64,000 nucleotides of DNA from AC-49 sp963817035 (lineage in GTDB: Bacteria; Actinomycetota; Thermoleophilia; Solirubrobacterales; Solirubrobacteraceae), in NCBI GenBank assembly GCA_963817035.1, contig CAWFMM010000004.1, positions 744,001-808,000 of the forward strand. Direction: 5' to 3'. Both the position numbers and the translations under genes were made by a program. Below, piece by piece: positions 1 through 7,733 of the stretch (within the stretch, counting starts at the first letter, position 1; the number at the start of each line of letters is the position of its first letter). The notes below the pieces were generated by a model. That model saw only the letters and a list, made by a program, of their open reading frames with translations. It made no database searches and was not told the origin of the DNA.

Positions 1-47
1 CATCCGGTCGGGCGGTCGGGACGATTGTTCTCCGCGCGGTCGATTTC

Positions 48-61
48 GAACCGCTCGGTCC
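48..61. promoter_or_regulatory. Second copy of the TetR-type operator downstream of the NarK gene
   Basis: The near-palindrome GAACCGCTCGGTCC differs at one base from the perfect site GAACCGCTCGGTTC found between the NarK and TetR genes, and the flanking bases (about 34 bp in all) also match with few differences. It lies just outside the 3' end of the NarK gene and probably belongs to the promoter of a gene beyond the left edge. The inference is that one TetR protein controls both promoters. Confidence 0.5.
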
Positions 62-81
62 AAGAACCCCCGATGACGGCC

Positions 82-1644
82 TCAGACGCCCGCATAGGCG
101 AGGCTGGGCACGCGATCGGTCGCCCACGAGCGCCGCACGTAGAGGAACCACGTCGTCCCGGCGAGCACGAGGTATGCGCCGAGGAAGACCCAGAGCGCGG
201 GGATCGACCAGCCCGCGTGGGCGTGGGCGATCGCGGCCTTCTGGGTCGCCAGCAACGCCGGGTCGGTCGTGGTCTTTGCCGCCTTGGCCATCAACCCGGC
301 CGTCGACAGGCTGGCCTGGCGCAGCGCGACCTGGATCAGGAAGCCGCCGAACGCTCCGATCGCGCCCGCGATCCCGACCGCGGCCGCGGCGCGGCGCTTG
401 AAGTCCACGACGACATGCGCCTCGTCGCCGCCGTGCTCGCGCAGCTCACGGCGCCCGAGCTCCGCGAAGATCGCCGGGATCATCCGGTAGGCCGAGCCGT
501 TGCCCATGCCCGAGAACAGGAAGATGACCAGGTAGGCGCCGAGGAACAGGGCGAAGCTGTGCGCGTTCACGCCGGCGATCGCGACGCCGGTGAACAGCGC
601 CATCCCGACGAAGCACCACAGCGTCACGCGCGCGCCGCCGACGCGATCGGCGAGCCAGCCGCCGAACGGCCGTGCCGCCGAGCCGACCAGCGCGCCGAGG
701 AATCCGAGCCCGGCGAGGTAGGTCGCGATGAACGGGTGGCGCCCGAGGAACTCGGGGAACGTCGTCTTGATAACCAGGGGCAGGGCGAACGAGTAGCCGA
801 TGAACGAGCCGAACGTCCCGATGTAGAGCGCCGACATCAGCCACGTCTGCCCGTGGCGCAGCGCCCGGGCGTAGGAGCGCGAGTCCGACTTCGCCTCGGT
901 CAGGCTGTCCATGCGCCACCAGGCCAGGACCGCGGCGACGACGATGAACGGCATCCATACGATCCCGGCGTAGGCCATATGCACGGGGTGCGCAGGCAGC
1001 TTGACCAGCGCCGTCGGGACGCCCACGATGATGACCAACGGGACGACGAGCTGGGCGACCGCGACACCGAGGTTGCCGCCCGCCGCGTTGAGGCCGAGCG
1101 CCGCCCCCTTGTGGCGCTCGGGGTAGAAGAACGAGATGTTGGCCATCGACGAGGAGAAGTTCCCTCCGCCGAACCCGGCCGTCGCGGCACAGACGAGCAG
1201 GATGAGGAACTGCGTGTCGTGGGTCTGGGTAGCAAGCCAGCCGCTCGGCACGACGACCGCGAGCAGCGTGCACGGGATCAGCAGCAGCAGCGCGCTGATC
1301 GTCGTCCACGCGCGGCCGCCGAAGCGCGGCACGGCGAACGTGTAGGGCACGCGCAGCCCGGCGCCGACCAGGTTGGGGATCGCGGTGAGCCAGAACTGCT
1401 CGGGCACCGACAGCGCGATCCCGATGTTCCCGAGGTTCAGCACGACGATCGTCCACAGCACCCAGATACTGAAGCCGAGGTTCTCGACGAAGATCGACAG
1501 CACGAGGTTGCGCCGCGCGACGGCGCGGCCGGTCAGGTTCCAAAACGCCTCGTCCTCGGGCTCCCAATGGTCGATCCAGCGGCCGGATCGAACGCGAGCG
1601 GAGGGAGGTGCGGAAGGGGGCGGCGCGGCGGTCATGGTGCTCAT
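82..1644 (-). CDS. narK: NarK/NNP-family nitrate/nitrite MFS transporter
   Basis: This 520-residue polytopic membrane protein belongs to the major facilitator superfamily and most resembles nitrate/nitrite porters. The diagnostic stretch is the Gly/Ser-rich NNP signature FGGGNFSSSMANISFFYPER followed by a KGAALGLNAAGGNLGV-type segment, in the middle of the first half. About twelve hydrophobic segments are visible, with a long polar loop before the last helices. The start at MSTM (1644) is chosen because longer in-frame starts only add low-complexity Arg-rich sequence. A TAGCGT hexamer seven bases upstream suggests a leaderless transcript. It is transcribed divergently from a TetR gene with a shared palindrome between them, so it is probably repressed by that protein. 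No nitrate reductase genes are in view, so substrate assignment rests on family signature alone. Confidence 0.85.
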   Translation of the reverse strand: MSTMTAAPPPSAPPSARVRSGRWIDHWEPEDEAFWNLTGRAVARRNLVLSIFVENLGFSIWVLWTIVVLNLGNIGIALSVPEQFWLTAIPNLVGAGLRVPYTFAVPRFGGRAWTTISALLLLIPCTLLAVVVPSGWLATQTHDTQFLILLVCAATAGFGGGNFSSSMANISFFYPERHKGAALGLNAAGGNLGVAVAQLVVPLVIIVGVPTALVKLPAHPVHMAYAGIVWMPFIVVAAVLAWWRMDSLTEAKSDSRSYARALRHGQTWLMSALYIGTFGSFIGYSFALPLVIKTTFPEFLGRHPFIATYLAGLGFLGALVGSAARPFGGWLADRVGGARVTLWCFVGMALFTGVAIAGVNAHSFALFLGAYLVIFLFSGMGNGSAYRMIPAIFAELGRRELREHGGDEAHVVVDFKRRAAAAVGIAGAIGAFGGFLIQVALRQASLSTAGLMAKAAKTTTDPALLATQKAAIAHAHAGWSIPALWVFLGAYLVLAGTTWFLYVRRSWATDRVPSLAYAGV

Positions 1645-1732
1645 GGCAGCCACGCTAGGTCGAGCTCTCCAGGGCGCTCTACGACATCCGGTCGAACACT
1701 GCACGGCGAACTCGCGCCGGGCGGTCGAAACC

Positions 1733-1746
1733 GAACCGCTCGGTTC
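1733..1746. promoter_or_regulatory. Palindromic TetR operator between narK and tetR
   Basis: GAACCG-CT-CGGTTC is a perfect 6-bp inverted repeat placed just upstream of a CATACT -10-like hexamer (1752-1757) for the TetR gene. Its position between the divergent genes fits autorepression by the TetR protein and control of narK. A near copy is at 48-61. Confidence 0.6.
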
Positions 1747-1763
1747 AGGAACATACTGTCGTG

Positions 1764-2360
1764 ATGGCCCGCCCCCGTGCCGAGATAAACGCCGCCGCGC
1801 TCGCCGACGCGTTCTCAGGCGACGGCCTGCACGGGACGTCCGCGACGGCCATCGCGGCCGCGATCGGCGTCGCCAAGCCGACGCTCTACGTCCATGGACG
1901 CTCCAAGGACGCGCTCTTCCTGCGTGCGGTGCAGGGCGAGGTCGAGCGCGTGCTCGACCGTCTGCACGCCGCCGACGTCGCGACGGCCGGGCGCAGCGCG
2001 CGCCAGCGGGCAACCGCCGCGGCGCATGCGCTGCTCGACCACGCGGCGGCCCGGCCGGGCGGGGCGCGCCTGCTCGCGGTGACCGCCGCGCACGCCTCGT
2101 CGTCGGTCGCCGAGGCGGTCCACGCCGAACTGGACCGGGTCCCCGACCGCATCGCCGCGAGGCTGCGCCACGATCTCCAGGCCGACGGCTTGGACCCCGG
2201 CCTCGCGCCGTTCATCGCACGAGCGGTCCATGGCGCCGCCGCGGCGCTTGCCGAGCTACGCCCCGGCGAGCGCCGCCCCGCGCGCGCCACGCTCGCGACG
2301 CTCGCCGCGTCCGCGGTCCCGGAACCGCCGTCGGACGCGACCGACTGGCCATCGGCGTAG
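1764..2360 (+). CDS. TetR/AcrR-family transcriptional regulator
   Basis: A 198-residue regulator with an N-terminal helix-turn-helix (ATAIAAAIGVAKPTLYVH, residues about 26-43, with the typical TLYxH recognition helix) and a variable all-alpha ligand domain rich in Ala and Arg. The ATG at 1764 is preferred over the GTG three bases earlier because it lies seven bases after the CATACT -10 hexamer, which would give a leaderless mRNA; no Shine-Dalgarno is visible. It probably represses itself and the divergent narK gene through the palindrome at 1733-1746. The inducer cannot be read from the sequence. Confidence 0.85.
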   Translation: MARPRAEINAAALADAFSGDGLHGTSATAIAAAIGVAKPTLYVHGRSKDALFLRAVQGEVERVLDRLHAADVATAGRSARQRATAAAHALLDHAAARPGGARLLAVTAAHASSSVAEAVHAELDRVPDRIAARLRHDLQADGLDPGLAPFIARAVHGAAAALAELRPGERRPARATLATLAASAVPEPPSDATDWPSA

Positions 2361-2488
2361 CGGCGCCCGAGCGCAGCCCGTAAGCACCGCCCAACGGTCA
2401 GCGGCCCACCGCAGCGCCTCCGGCGCCCTGAGCGTATCGGCGACCTACGCGCGGATCTGCGCGTCGGCACCTACCAGAGCACTACTAC

Positions 2489-2514
2489 TTGGTGGTCATT
2501 GGTGGTTTAGGGTG
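2489..2514 (+). promoter_or_regulatory. Promoter with 10-bp-period direct repeats before the MetE-like gene
   Basis: Two TTGGTGGT direct repeats (2489-2496 and 2499-2506) are spaced one helical turn apart and run into a TAGGGT -10-like hexamer (2509-2514). The ATG at 2521 is seven bases beyond that hexamer and no ribosome binding site is visible, so a leaderless transcript is likely. The repeats could bind a regulator on one face of the helix. Confidence 0.4.
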
Positions 2515-2520
2515 CGTTGA

Positions 2521-3552
2521 ATGACGACTTTACCCGTAGGAGCCCATATCGTTGGCAGGGTCCCGCTTGCCGGCCCAGAGGACGTCTTTCGGGCGTTGAG
2601 CGAGCATGCGGGGCCGTTGCTGCGCCGGATGCCTGACGGCGAGACCGAGACGAACTGGATCGCTTCGCAGCTGGGCGTGTTGGCGGCCAGCCCGCATCTC
2701 GAGCAGGTCGAGGAGGTCGCGGTGATGCTCGTCCCGTTCTCGCTGCGCGAGGGCGTTGACGCCGATGACCTGGAATTGCCCGAGCTTGGCTATGCGCGGA
2801 CGGCGTTGGCCTCGTTTGAGATCCTCACACGGCTCAAGGAGGAGGGTGTGGTCCGCGACGACGTGCGCCTGCAGGTCAACATGCCCTCGCCGACCACGGT
2901 CACCTGGGCCCTGATCGCCCCCGGGTCTCGCGCGGCGGTCGAGCCGGCCTATGAGCGTGCGATCCTGCGCGAGGTCGAGACGCTCCTCGCCGGAATCCCG
3001 CACGACCAGCTCACGATCGGCTTTGACATCCCGACCGAGACGGTCGCCATGGTCGGCGGCCCCGAGGAGGCGTGGTACGAGGAGGACTCGGTCCAGTCCG
3101 GCACGATCGTCCGGTTGAAGCGCCTCGCCGCGGCCATTCCGTCTGACGTTCCGCTCGGGATCCACATCTGTCTGGGGAGTCGCAACAACGAACACGCGTT
3201 CGTGCCCGACGACATCGGCGTCCAGGCGGCTTTCATGGGCCGCCTGGCGACCGAGCTGGGCCGACCGGTGCAGTGGATTCACGTGCCGGTTCCGCGCGAG
3301 GCCACCGACGTCGACGCCTACCTGGCGCCGTTCGCGGATCTGCGCCTTCCCGACGCGACCGAGGTGTTCCTGGGCGTCGTGGCGATCGAGGACGGCCTCG
3401 AGGCAACGCAGCGGCGCATCGCCGCCGCCCAGAAGGTGCTGCCGCGCTTCGGCGTCGCGACGGTCTGCGGCCTCGCCGGCGAGTTCTACCCACGCGACGC
3501 CGTGCTCGAGCTCCTCGACCTCCACACCCAGGTCGCAGCACCCGTCGTCTAA
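2521..3552 (+). CDS. Stand-alone MetE-like (UROD/MetE superfamily) methyltransferase
   Basis: A 343-residue protein that looks like the catalytic C-terminal barrel of cobalamin-independent methionine synthase, without the N-terminal barrel (full MetE is about 750 residues). Residues that may correspond to the MetE zinc site are present: His215 and Cys217 in GIHICLGS, and Cys316 in VATVCGLAGEF. Asp169 in GFDIPTETV occupies the position of the MetE substrate-binding acidic loop. In this superfamily the zinc activates a thiol acceptor for methyl transfer. The methyl donor and acceptor here are unknown. It is followed by a methylene-THF reductase-like gene on the same strand, which fits methyl-THF or another methyl carrier as partner. 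It may therefore be part of a demethylation or methyl salvage route rather than housekeeping methionine synthesis. Confidence 0.7.
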   Translation: MTTLPVGAHIVGRVPLAGPEDVFRALSEHAGPLLRRMPDGETETNWIASQLGVLAASPHLEQVEEVAVMLVPFSLREGVDADDLELPELGYARTALASFEILTRLKEEGVVRDDVRLQVNMPSPTTVTWALIAPGSRAAVEPAYERAILREVETLLAGIPHDQLTIGFDIPTETVAMVGGPEEAWYEEDSVQSGTIVRLKRLAAAIPSDVPLGIHICLGSRNNEHAFVPDDIGVQAAFMGRLATELGRPVQWIHVPVPREATDVDAYLAPFADLRLPDATEVFLGVVAIEDGLEATQRRIAAAQKVLPRFGVATVCGLAGEFYPRDAVLELLDLHTQVAAPVV

Positions 3553-3681
3553 CGACCCTCCCCGCAACACACCACCGGCAACGACGGCCCCGCGGTCGCC
3601 GGTGCCGGCAGCCGTCCGATTTGCTCCGCTCCCACGTGCCCGGACGAACGGCTTTTGGCCTCGTCCCCTGCCTAGTGGCCA

Positions 3682-3693
3682 GTTGGAACCAAC
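3682..3693. promoter_or_regulatory. Short palindrome upstream of the MTHFR-like gene
   Basis: GTTGG-AA-CCAAC is a perfect inverted repeat in the 190-bp gap between the MetE-like and MTHFR-like genes. It may be an operator; nothing else recognisable lies in this gap. Confidence 0.3.
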
Positions 3694-3742
3694 CTTTGGG
3701 GAGGGGCATTTGCGTATCTGACCTGGGACGCTTGCGAGCGGG

Positions 3743-4633
3743 ATGGGTCCTTTGCCGGCGAGCAAGCACGCGCATATCGCGCAGCCAATGCCGGGAGCAT
3801 CGGTGCAGTACGAGGTGCTCCCGCTCGGCCGCTCCTTGACCGAGGAGGCAGCAGCTCTTCCGCCGCTCGCTGTCACGGTCACCTGCTCGCCGCGGCACGG
3901 GATCGAGGCCACGATAGCCACGTCCGTCCATCTCGCCGAAGCCGGTCATAGCGTGACGCCGCACCTCGCCGCGAGACAGATCCGGGGCTCGGAGCATCTG
4001 ACACAACTGCTTTCGCACATGCGTGACGCGGGCATCAACGAGGCGTTCGTCATCGGCGGGGACGCGAGCCAGGCCCAGGGGCCTTACAGGTCGGGTGCTG
4101 ACTTGCTCCGCGCGCTGGCGGCTCACCCACTGCGTCCGCTGCGACTCGGTGTTGCTGCCTATCCGGAAGGCCACCCCTCGATTCCGAGCGACGCGCTGCG
4201 GGGGGCGCTGCGGGACAACGCCCGCCACGCGGACTACTTCGTAACGCAGATGTGCTTCGACGCGTCGGCACTGGCTGCTTGGCTGGGCCGGACGAGGGCG
4301 GACGGGATCACGCTGCCAGCGATGCTCGGGATTCCCGGCGCGGTTGAGCGGCACAAGCTGCTCGAGGTCTCAGCCCGCATCGGCGTTGGGGAATCGTTGC
4401 GCTTCCTTCGCAAGCAGCATGGGCTTTTGCGGCTCCTCACCGCTCGTCCGGGCCAGGTGTCGTCGAGCCTGTTGTCGGACCTCTCGCCAGCTCTCTCCGA
4501 TCGCAGCCTGGGAGTTGCCGGCTGCCATCTCTACACATTCAACCGCCTCGCCTCGACTGTTGTGTGGGCGCAGGAGCAACATCTCTCTGCCATTGATGAT
4601 CATGGCGGTCCCGCCTCAGAACACGACCGTTGA
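3743..4633 (+). CDS. Methylenetetrahydrofolate reductase-like protein
   Basis: A 296-residue TIM-barrel protein of the MetF-related family. The segment LAVTVTCSPRHGIEATIATS near residue 42, then VTPHLAARQIRG and AFVIGGDASQAQGPY, are the folate/FAD-site landmarks seen in MTHFR-like proteins. MetF interconverts methylene-THF and methyl-THF. Two ATG starts are possible (3743 and 3788); the upstream one is given. The gene follows the MetE-like methyltransferase and converges on purU with an 18-bp overlap of coding ends. In a demethylation pathway it would run towards methylene-THF; in a biosynthetic one, towards methyl-THF. The direction cannot be told from sequence. Confidence 0.7.
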   Translation: MGPLPASKHAHIAQPMPGASVQYEVLPLGRSLTEEAAALPPLAVTVTCSPRHGIEATIATSVHLAEAGHSVTPHLAARQIRGSEHLTQLLSHMRDAGINEAFVIGGDASQAQGPYRSGADLLRALAAHPLRPLRLGVAAYPEGHPSIPSDALRGALRDNARHADYFVTQMCFDASALAAWLGRTRADGITLPAMLGIPGAVERHKLLEVSARIGVGESLRFLRKQHGLLRLLTARPGQVSSSLLSDLSPALSDRSLGVAGCHLYTFNRLASTVVWAQEQHLSAIDDHGGPASEHDR

Positions 4634-5518
4634 GTTGTCGTGGCGGGCGACGCGGTCTTCGCAGTGCCATTGGACGGCGCGGGCGAGTACGGCGCGTTCG
4701 ATGTCGGCGCCGCGCCGGGTGAGCATGACGACGTCGTCTTGGTGGGTGACGCGGACGATGTCCTGTTCGATGATCGGGCCGGCGTCGAGCTCTTCTGTGA
4801 CGTAGTGCGCGGTCGCGCCGACGAGTTTGACGCCGCGTTCCTTGGCGCGTTGGTAGGGCCCGGCGCCGGCGAAGGCGGGAAGGAACGAGTGGTGGATGTT
4901 GATGACCGGAACGGCGACCTGCTGGAGAAATTGGGGGCTGAGGATCTGCATGTAGCGGGCCAGCACGACGAGGTCGCACTGGTCTGAGACGAGGTCGAGC
5001 AGCGCGGCTTCGGAGCGTGCTTTGGTGTCCTTGGTCACCGGGACGTAGTGGTAGGGGATGTCGAAGCTCGCGACCTCCTCGTGCAGGTCGGGGTGATTGG
5101 ACGCGACGAGGACGATCTCGGCATCGAGCTCGCCGCGGCGTGAGCGCCACAACAGATCGACGAGGCAGTGGTCATAACGCGAGACGAAAACCGCCACTCG
5201 CTTGCGCTGCGCCGCATCCCAGAACCGCCACGTCATGTCGAACCGCCTGCCCGCCTGCTCGGCGAAGCGACGCTCGAGTGCGGGCCGCTCACCGGGCGGC
5301 AGCGTGAACACGACGCGCAGAAAGAACTCGCCGCCATGGGGATCGGTCGAGTACTGATCGGACTGCACGATGTTCGCCCCAGCCTCGAACAGGAGTTGGG
5401 AGACCGCGGCGACGATCCCCGGCCGGTCCGGGCACGACACCAGCAGTCGCGTCGTCATCGCGGTGCCCGCGTCGTGCGGGTGCAGCCCGATCACGTGGGG
5501 CTGCGTCGCCATCGTCAT
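4616..5518 (-). CDS. purU: Formyltetrahydrofolate deformylase
   Basis: A 300-residue protein with an N-terminal ACT-type regulatory domain (RLLVSCPDRPGIVAAVSQLL, residues about 24-43) and a C-terminal formyltransferase-fold hydrolase domain. The catalytic landmarks NIHHSFLPAF and the later DAGPIIEQD are intact. PurU hydrolyses 10-formyl-THF to formate and THF, which balances the one-carbon pool and recovers THF. Its ATG overlaps the stop of metK (ATGA), so the two are translationally coupled. In several bacteria purU genes occur with demethylation pathways as a formate exit; the neighbours here support that use, but this is inference. Confidence 0.92.
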   Translation of the reverse strand: MTMATQPHVIGLHPHDAGTAMTTRLLVSCPDRPGIVAAVSQLLFEAGANIVQSDQYSTDPHGGEFFLRVVFTLPPGERPALERRFAEQAGRRFDMTWRFWDAAQRKRVAVFVSRYDHCLVDLLWRSRRGELDAEIVLVASNHPDLHEEVASFDIPYHYVPVTKDTKARSEAALLDLVSDQCDLVVLARYMQILSPQFLQQVAVPVINIHHSFLPAFAGAGPYQRAKERGVKLVGATAHYVTEELDAGPIIEQDIVRVTHQDDVVMLTRRGADIERAVLARAVQWHCEDRVARHDNSTVVF

Positions 5519-6750
5519 GCGAAAACGGCCCCGGCAAGGCCGGCGGCGTTGCGGAGTGCGTCGGCTTTGTTGGTGGCTTCCCAGGTGAAGTCGGGGTCGT
5601 CGCGGCCGAAGTGGCCGTAGGCGGCGGTCTTCTGGTAGATCGGGCGGTGCAGCTGGAGTTCTTCTCTGAACGCGCCGGGACGCAGGTCGAAGTGGTCATC
5701 GACGAGCTGGGCGATCTGCGCGCGACCGATCTTCTCGGTCCCGAACGTCTCGACCATCACGCTGACCGGATGCGCGACACCGATCGCGTAGGCGACCTGC
5801 ACCTCGGCACGATCGGCGATACCAGCCGCAACAAGGTTCTTGGCGACCCACCGCGCCGCATACGCAGCCGAGCGATCAACCTTGCTCGGGTCCTTGCCGC
5901 TGAACGCGCCGCCGCCGTGGCGGGCCATCCCGCCGTAGGTGTCGACGATGATCTTGCGCCCCGTCAGCCCACAGTCGCCGACCGGGCCGCCGATCACGAA
6001 CCGGCCGGTCGGGTTGACAAGGAACTCCTTGGCCAACGCATCCGCGTCATACAGATCCTTGGGCAGGACGGGCTCGACGACGTGGCGCCACAGATCGGGC
6101 TTGATCTGCGACTGGGAATCTGCCTCCTCGCCATGCTGGGTCGAGATCAGCAGCTTCTCGATCGACACCGGCCGCCCATCGCGATAACGAACCGAAACCT
6201 GGGTCTTACCGTCCGGCCGCAGATAGGGCAGCGTGCCGTCCTTACGAACCTTCGCCAACTGCTCAGCCAACCGATGAGCCAAATGAATCGGCAGCGGCAT
6301 CAACGACTCCGTCTCGCTGGACGCGTAGCCAAACATCATCCCCTGATCCCCCGCACCGGCGATATCGAGCTCATCGTCGCCGGAGCCATCGGTGCGCGCC
6401 TCATACGCCCGATCGACACCCTGCGCGATATCCGGCGACTGCTTATCGATCGCGTTGAGCACCGCACACGAATCCGCACTGAACCCCAACGCAGCATCGA
6501 CATAGCCAATCCGGCGGATCGTCTCCCGCGCAACCTCCTGCACATCCACGACAGCCGACGTCGAAATCTCCCCCGACACCACCACAAGCCCCGTATTCAC
6601 AAGCGTCTCACACGCCACACGCCCATACGGATCTTCAGCAAGCACTGCATCAAGCACCCCATCAGAGATCTGATCCGACACCTTGTCCGGATGCCCCTCC
6701 GTCACCGACTCCGACGTGAACAGGTACTCGTTATCAGCAAACTGACCCAT
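5515..6750 (-). CDS. metK: S-adenosylmethionine synthetase
   Basis: A 411-residue methionine adenosyltransferase making SAM from ATP and methionine in the cytoplasm. The N terminus FTSESVTEGHPDKVSDQISD, the DQGMMFGYA loop and the GGGAFSGKDPSKVDRS phosphate-binding region are all intact. The start at MGQFADNEY (6750) matches the usual N terminus. It is followed by purU with an ATGA overlap and is divergent from a pair of LuxR genes across about 100 bp. Pairing metK with purU is unusual for the housekeeping gene, so this may be a second, pathway-dedicated copy; only the complete genome can tell. Confidence 0.93.
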   Translation of the reverse strand: MGQFADNEYLFTSESVTEGHPDKVSDQISDGVLDAVLAEDPYGRVACETLVNTGLVVVSGEISTSAVVDVQEVARETIRRIGYVDAALGFSADSCAVLNAIDKQSPDIAQGVDRAYEARTDGSGDDELDIAGAGDQGMMFGYASSETESLMPLPIHLAHRLAEQLAKVRKDGTLPYLRPDGKTQVSVRYRDGRPVSIEKLLISTQHGEEADSQSQIKPDLWRHVVEPVLPKDLYDADALAKEFLVNPTGRFVIGGPVGDCGLTGRKIIVDTYGGMARHGGGAFSGKDPSKVDRSAAYAARWVAKNLVAAGIADRAEVQVAYAIGVAHPVSVMVETFGTEKIGRAQIAQLVDDHFDLRPGAFREELQLHRPIYQKTAAYGHFGRDDPDFTWEATNKADALRNAAGLAGAVFA

Positions 6751-6851
6751 GCCCGACCCTCTCTGTGCTGTGCGTGATGTGCAAGCTTCGAGGCCAACGG
6801 ACGAGTAAGCGACCCCCACGAGATCGGTTATTGCCTACCCTTCGGACAGTC

Positions 6852-7733
6852 ATGGCGACGACGGCTCAGACGGCAAAGCTGCTGCTCACGGAACTGCGCG
6901 AACTCGAATGGGAGTCGCTGCGGCGCGAGTCCTCCCGGAAGGTCGATGTGCTCGACCGCGTACGCGCCGCGATACGCGGTCTCGGCGAGCTCGGGAGCCC
7001 CGAGGCGATTCTCGCCCGGGCGGCGACCGAGTTGGGTGTCGCCGCGGATGCCGACCGCGTGCTCATCAGCCAGGTGCTCGACGGGGGGTTGCACCCGCGG
7101 GCGCTCTGGCACCGCGACGATCCCCAGCCGGGGTTGGGCGACCTCGCCGGCGGGTCGACCGCGTTGACCTACCCGCTTGTCGAAGCCGATCTGGTTGCCG
7201 CGCCACGGGCGCGTGCGGTCGACGTCGCCGCAGTCGCCGGGCGATCACCGGCCGTGCTGCGCACAGCATTTGGATGGACGCACTACGTCGTCGCCGGGTT
7301 GAATGTCGACGGTGTGACGATCGGCATGCTGCACCTCGAGACGTCCGGATCCTCACTGGACGACCTACAGGTTGCGGACCTCTGCGCGGACGGGCTCGCC
7401 GCGACGTTCGAGATCGCGGTGCTGCGTCGACGCGTGCGCGAGCATCGCGACGAGCACTGGGCCGCTGTGCACTGGATCAGCGAACGTCTCGATGCAGCCG
7501 AGGCGGCTGACTCCGGGCTCGAAGAAGCATTCACGGTGTCGCGCGAGAGCGCGCTGACGCCCCGTGAACGCGACGTGGTCGAGTTGCTCACGCAAGGCAT
7601 GACCAACGCGGCGATCGCGCGAGCGCTCGTGATCGGCGAGGGCACGGTCAAGTACCACCTCAGCAACGCGTTTCGCAAGCTCAACGCGACCAGCCGCGCC
7701 GACGCCGTGGCGCGCTATCTGCGTGGCGCATGA
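6852..7733 (+). CDS. LuxR-family regulator with GAF-like sensor domain
   Basis: A 293-residue protein with a central GAF-like sensor region (residues about 45-215) and a C-terminal LuxR/FixJ helix-turn-helix beginning SALTPRERDVVELLTQGMTNAAIARALVIGEGTVKYHLSN. No receiver domain is seen, so it probably senses a small molecule directly. Its stop overlaps the start of a second, similar regulator (ATGA), so the two are made together. It is divergent from metK-purU and sits at the centre of the one-carbon block, which makes those genes likely targets. The ATG at 6852 is chosen since it begins the conserved region. Confidence 0.8.
   Translation: MATTAQTAKLLLTELRELEWESLRRESSRKVDVLDRVRAAIRGLGELGSPEAILARAATELGVAADADRVLISQVLDGGLHPRALWHRDDPQPGLGDLAGGSTALTYPLVEADLVAAPRARAVDVAAVAGRSPAVLRTAFGWTHYVVAGLNVDGVTIGMLHLETSGSSLDDLQVADLCADGLAATFEIAVLRRRVREHRDEHWAAVHWISERLDAAEAADSGLEEAFTVSRESALTPRERDVVELLTQGMTNAAIARALVIGEGTVKYHLSNAFRKLNATSRADAVARYLRGA

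Noticed and set aside
25..1764. Long plus-strand open frame of about 580 codons antisense to narK
   Set aside because: Composition is Arg/Asp/Glu-rich with no domains, and it is the complement of a clear membrane transporter; high GC produces such frames.
1645..2013. N-terminal extension of NarK by 123 residues
   Set aside because: The added residues are low-complexity Arg-rich and overlap the TetR gene and its operator.
2530..3921. Long minus-strand frame across the MetE-like gene
   Set aside because: Shadow frame; the plus-strand product has family motifs and this has none.
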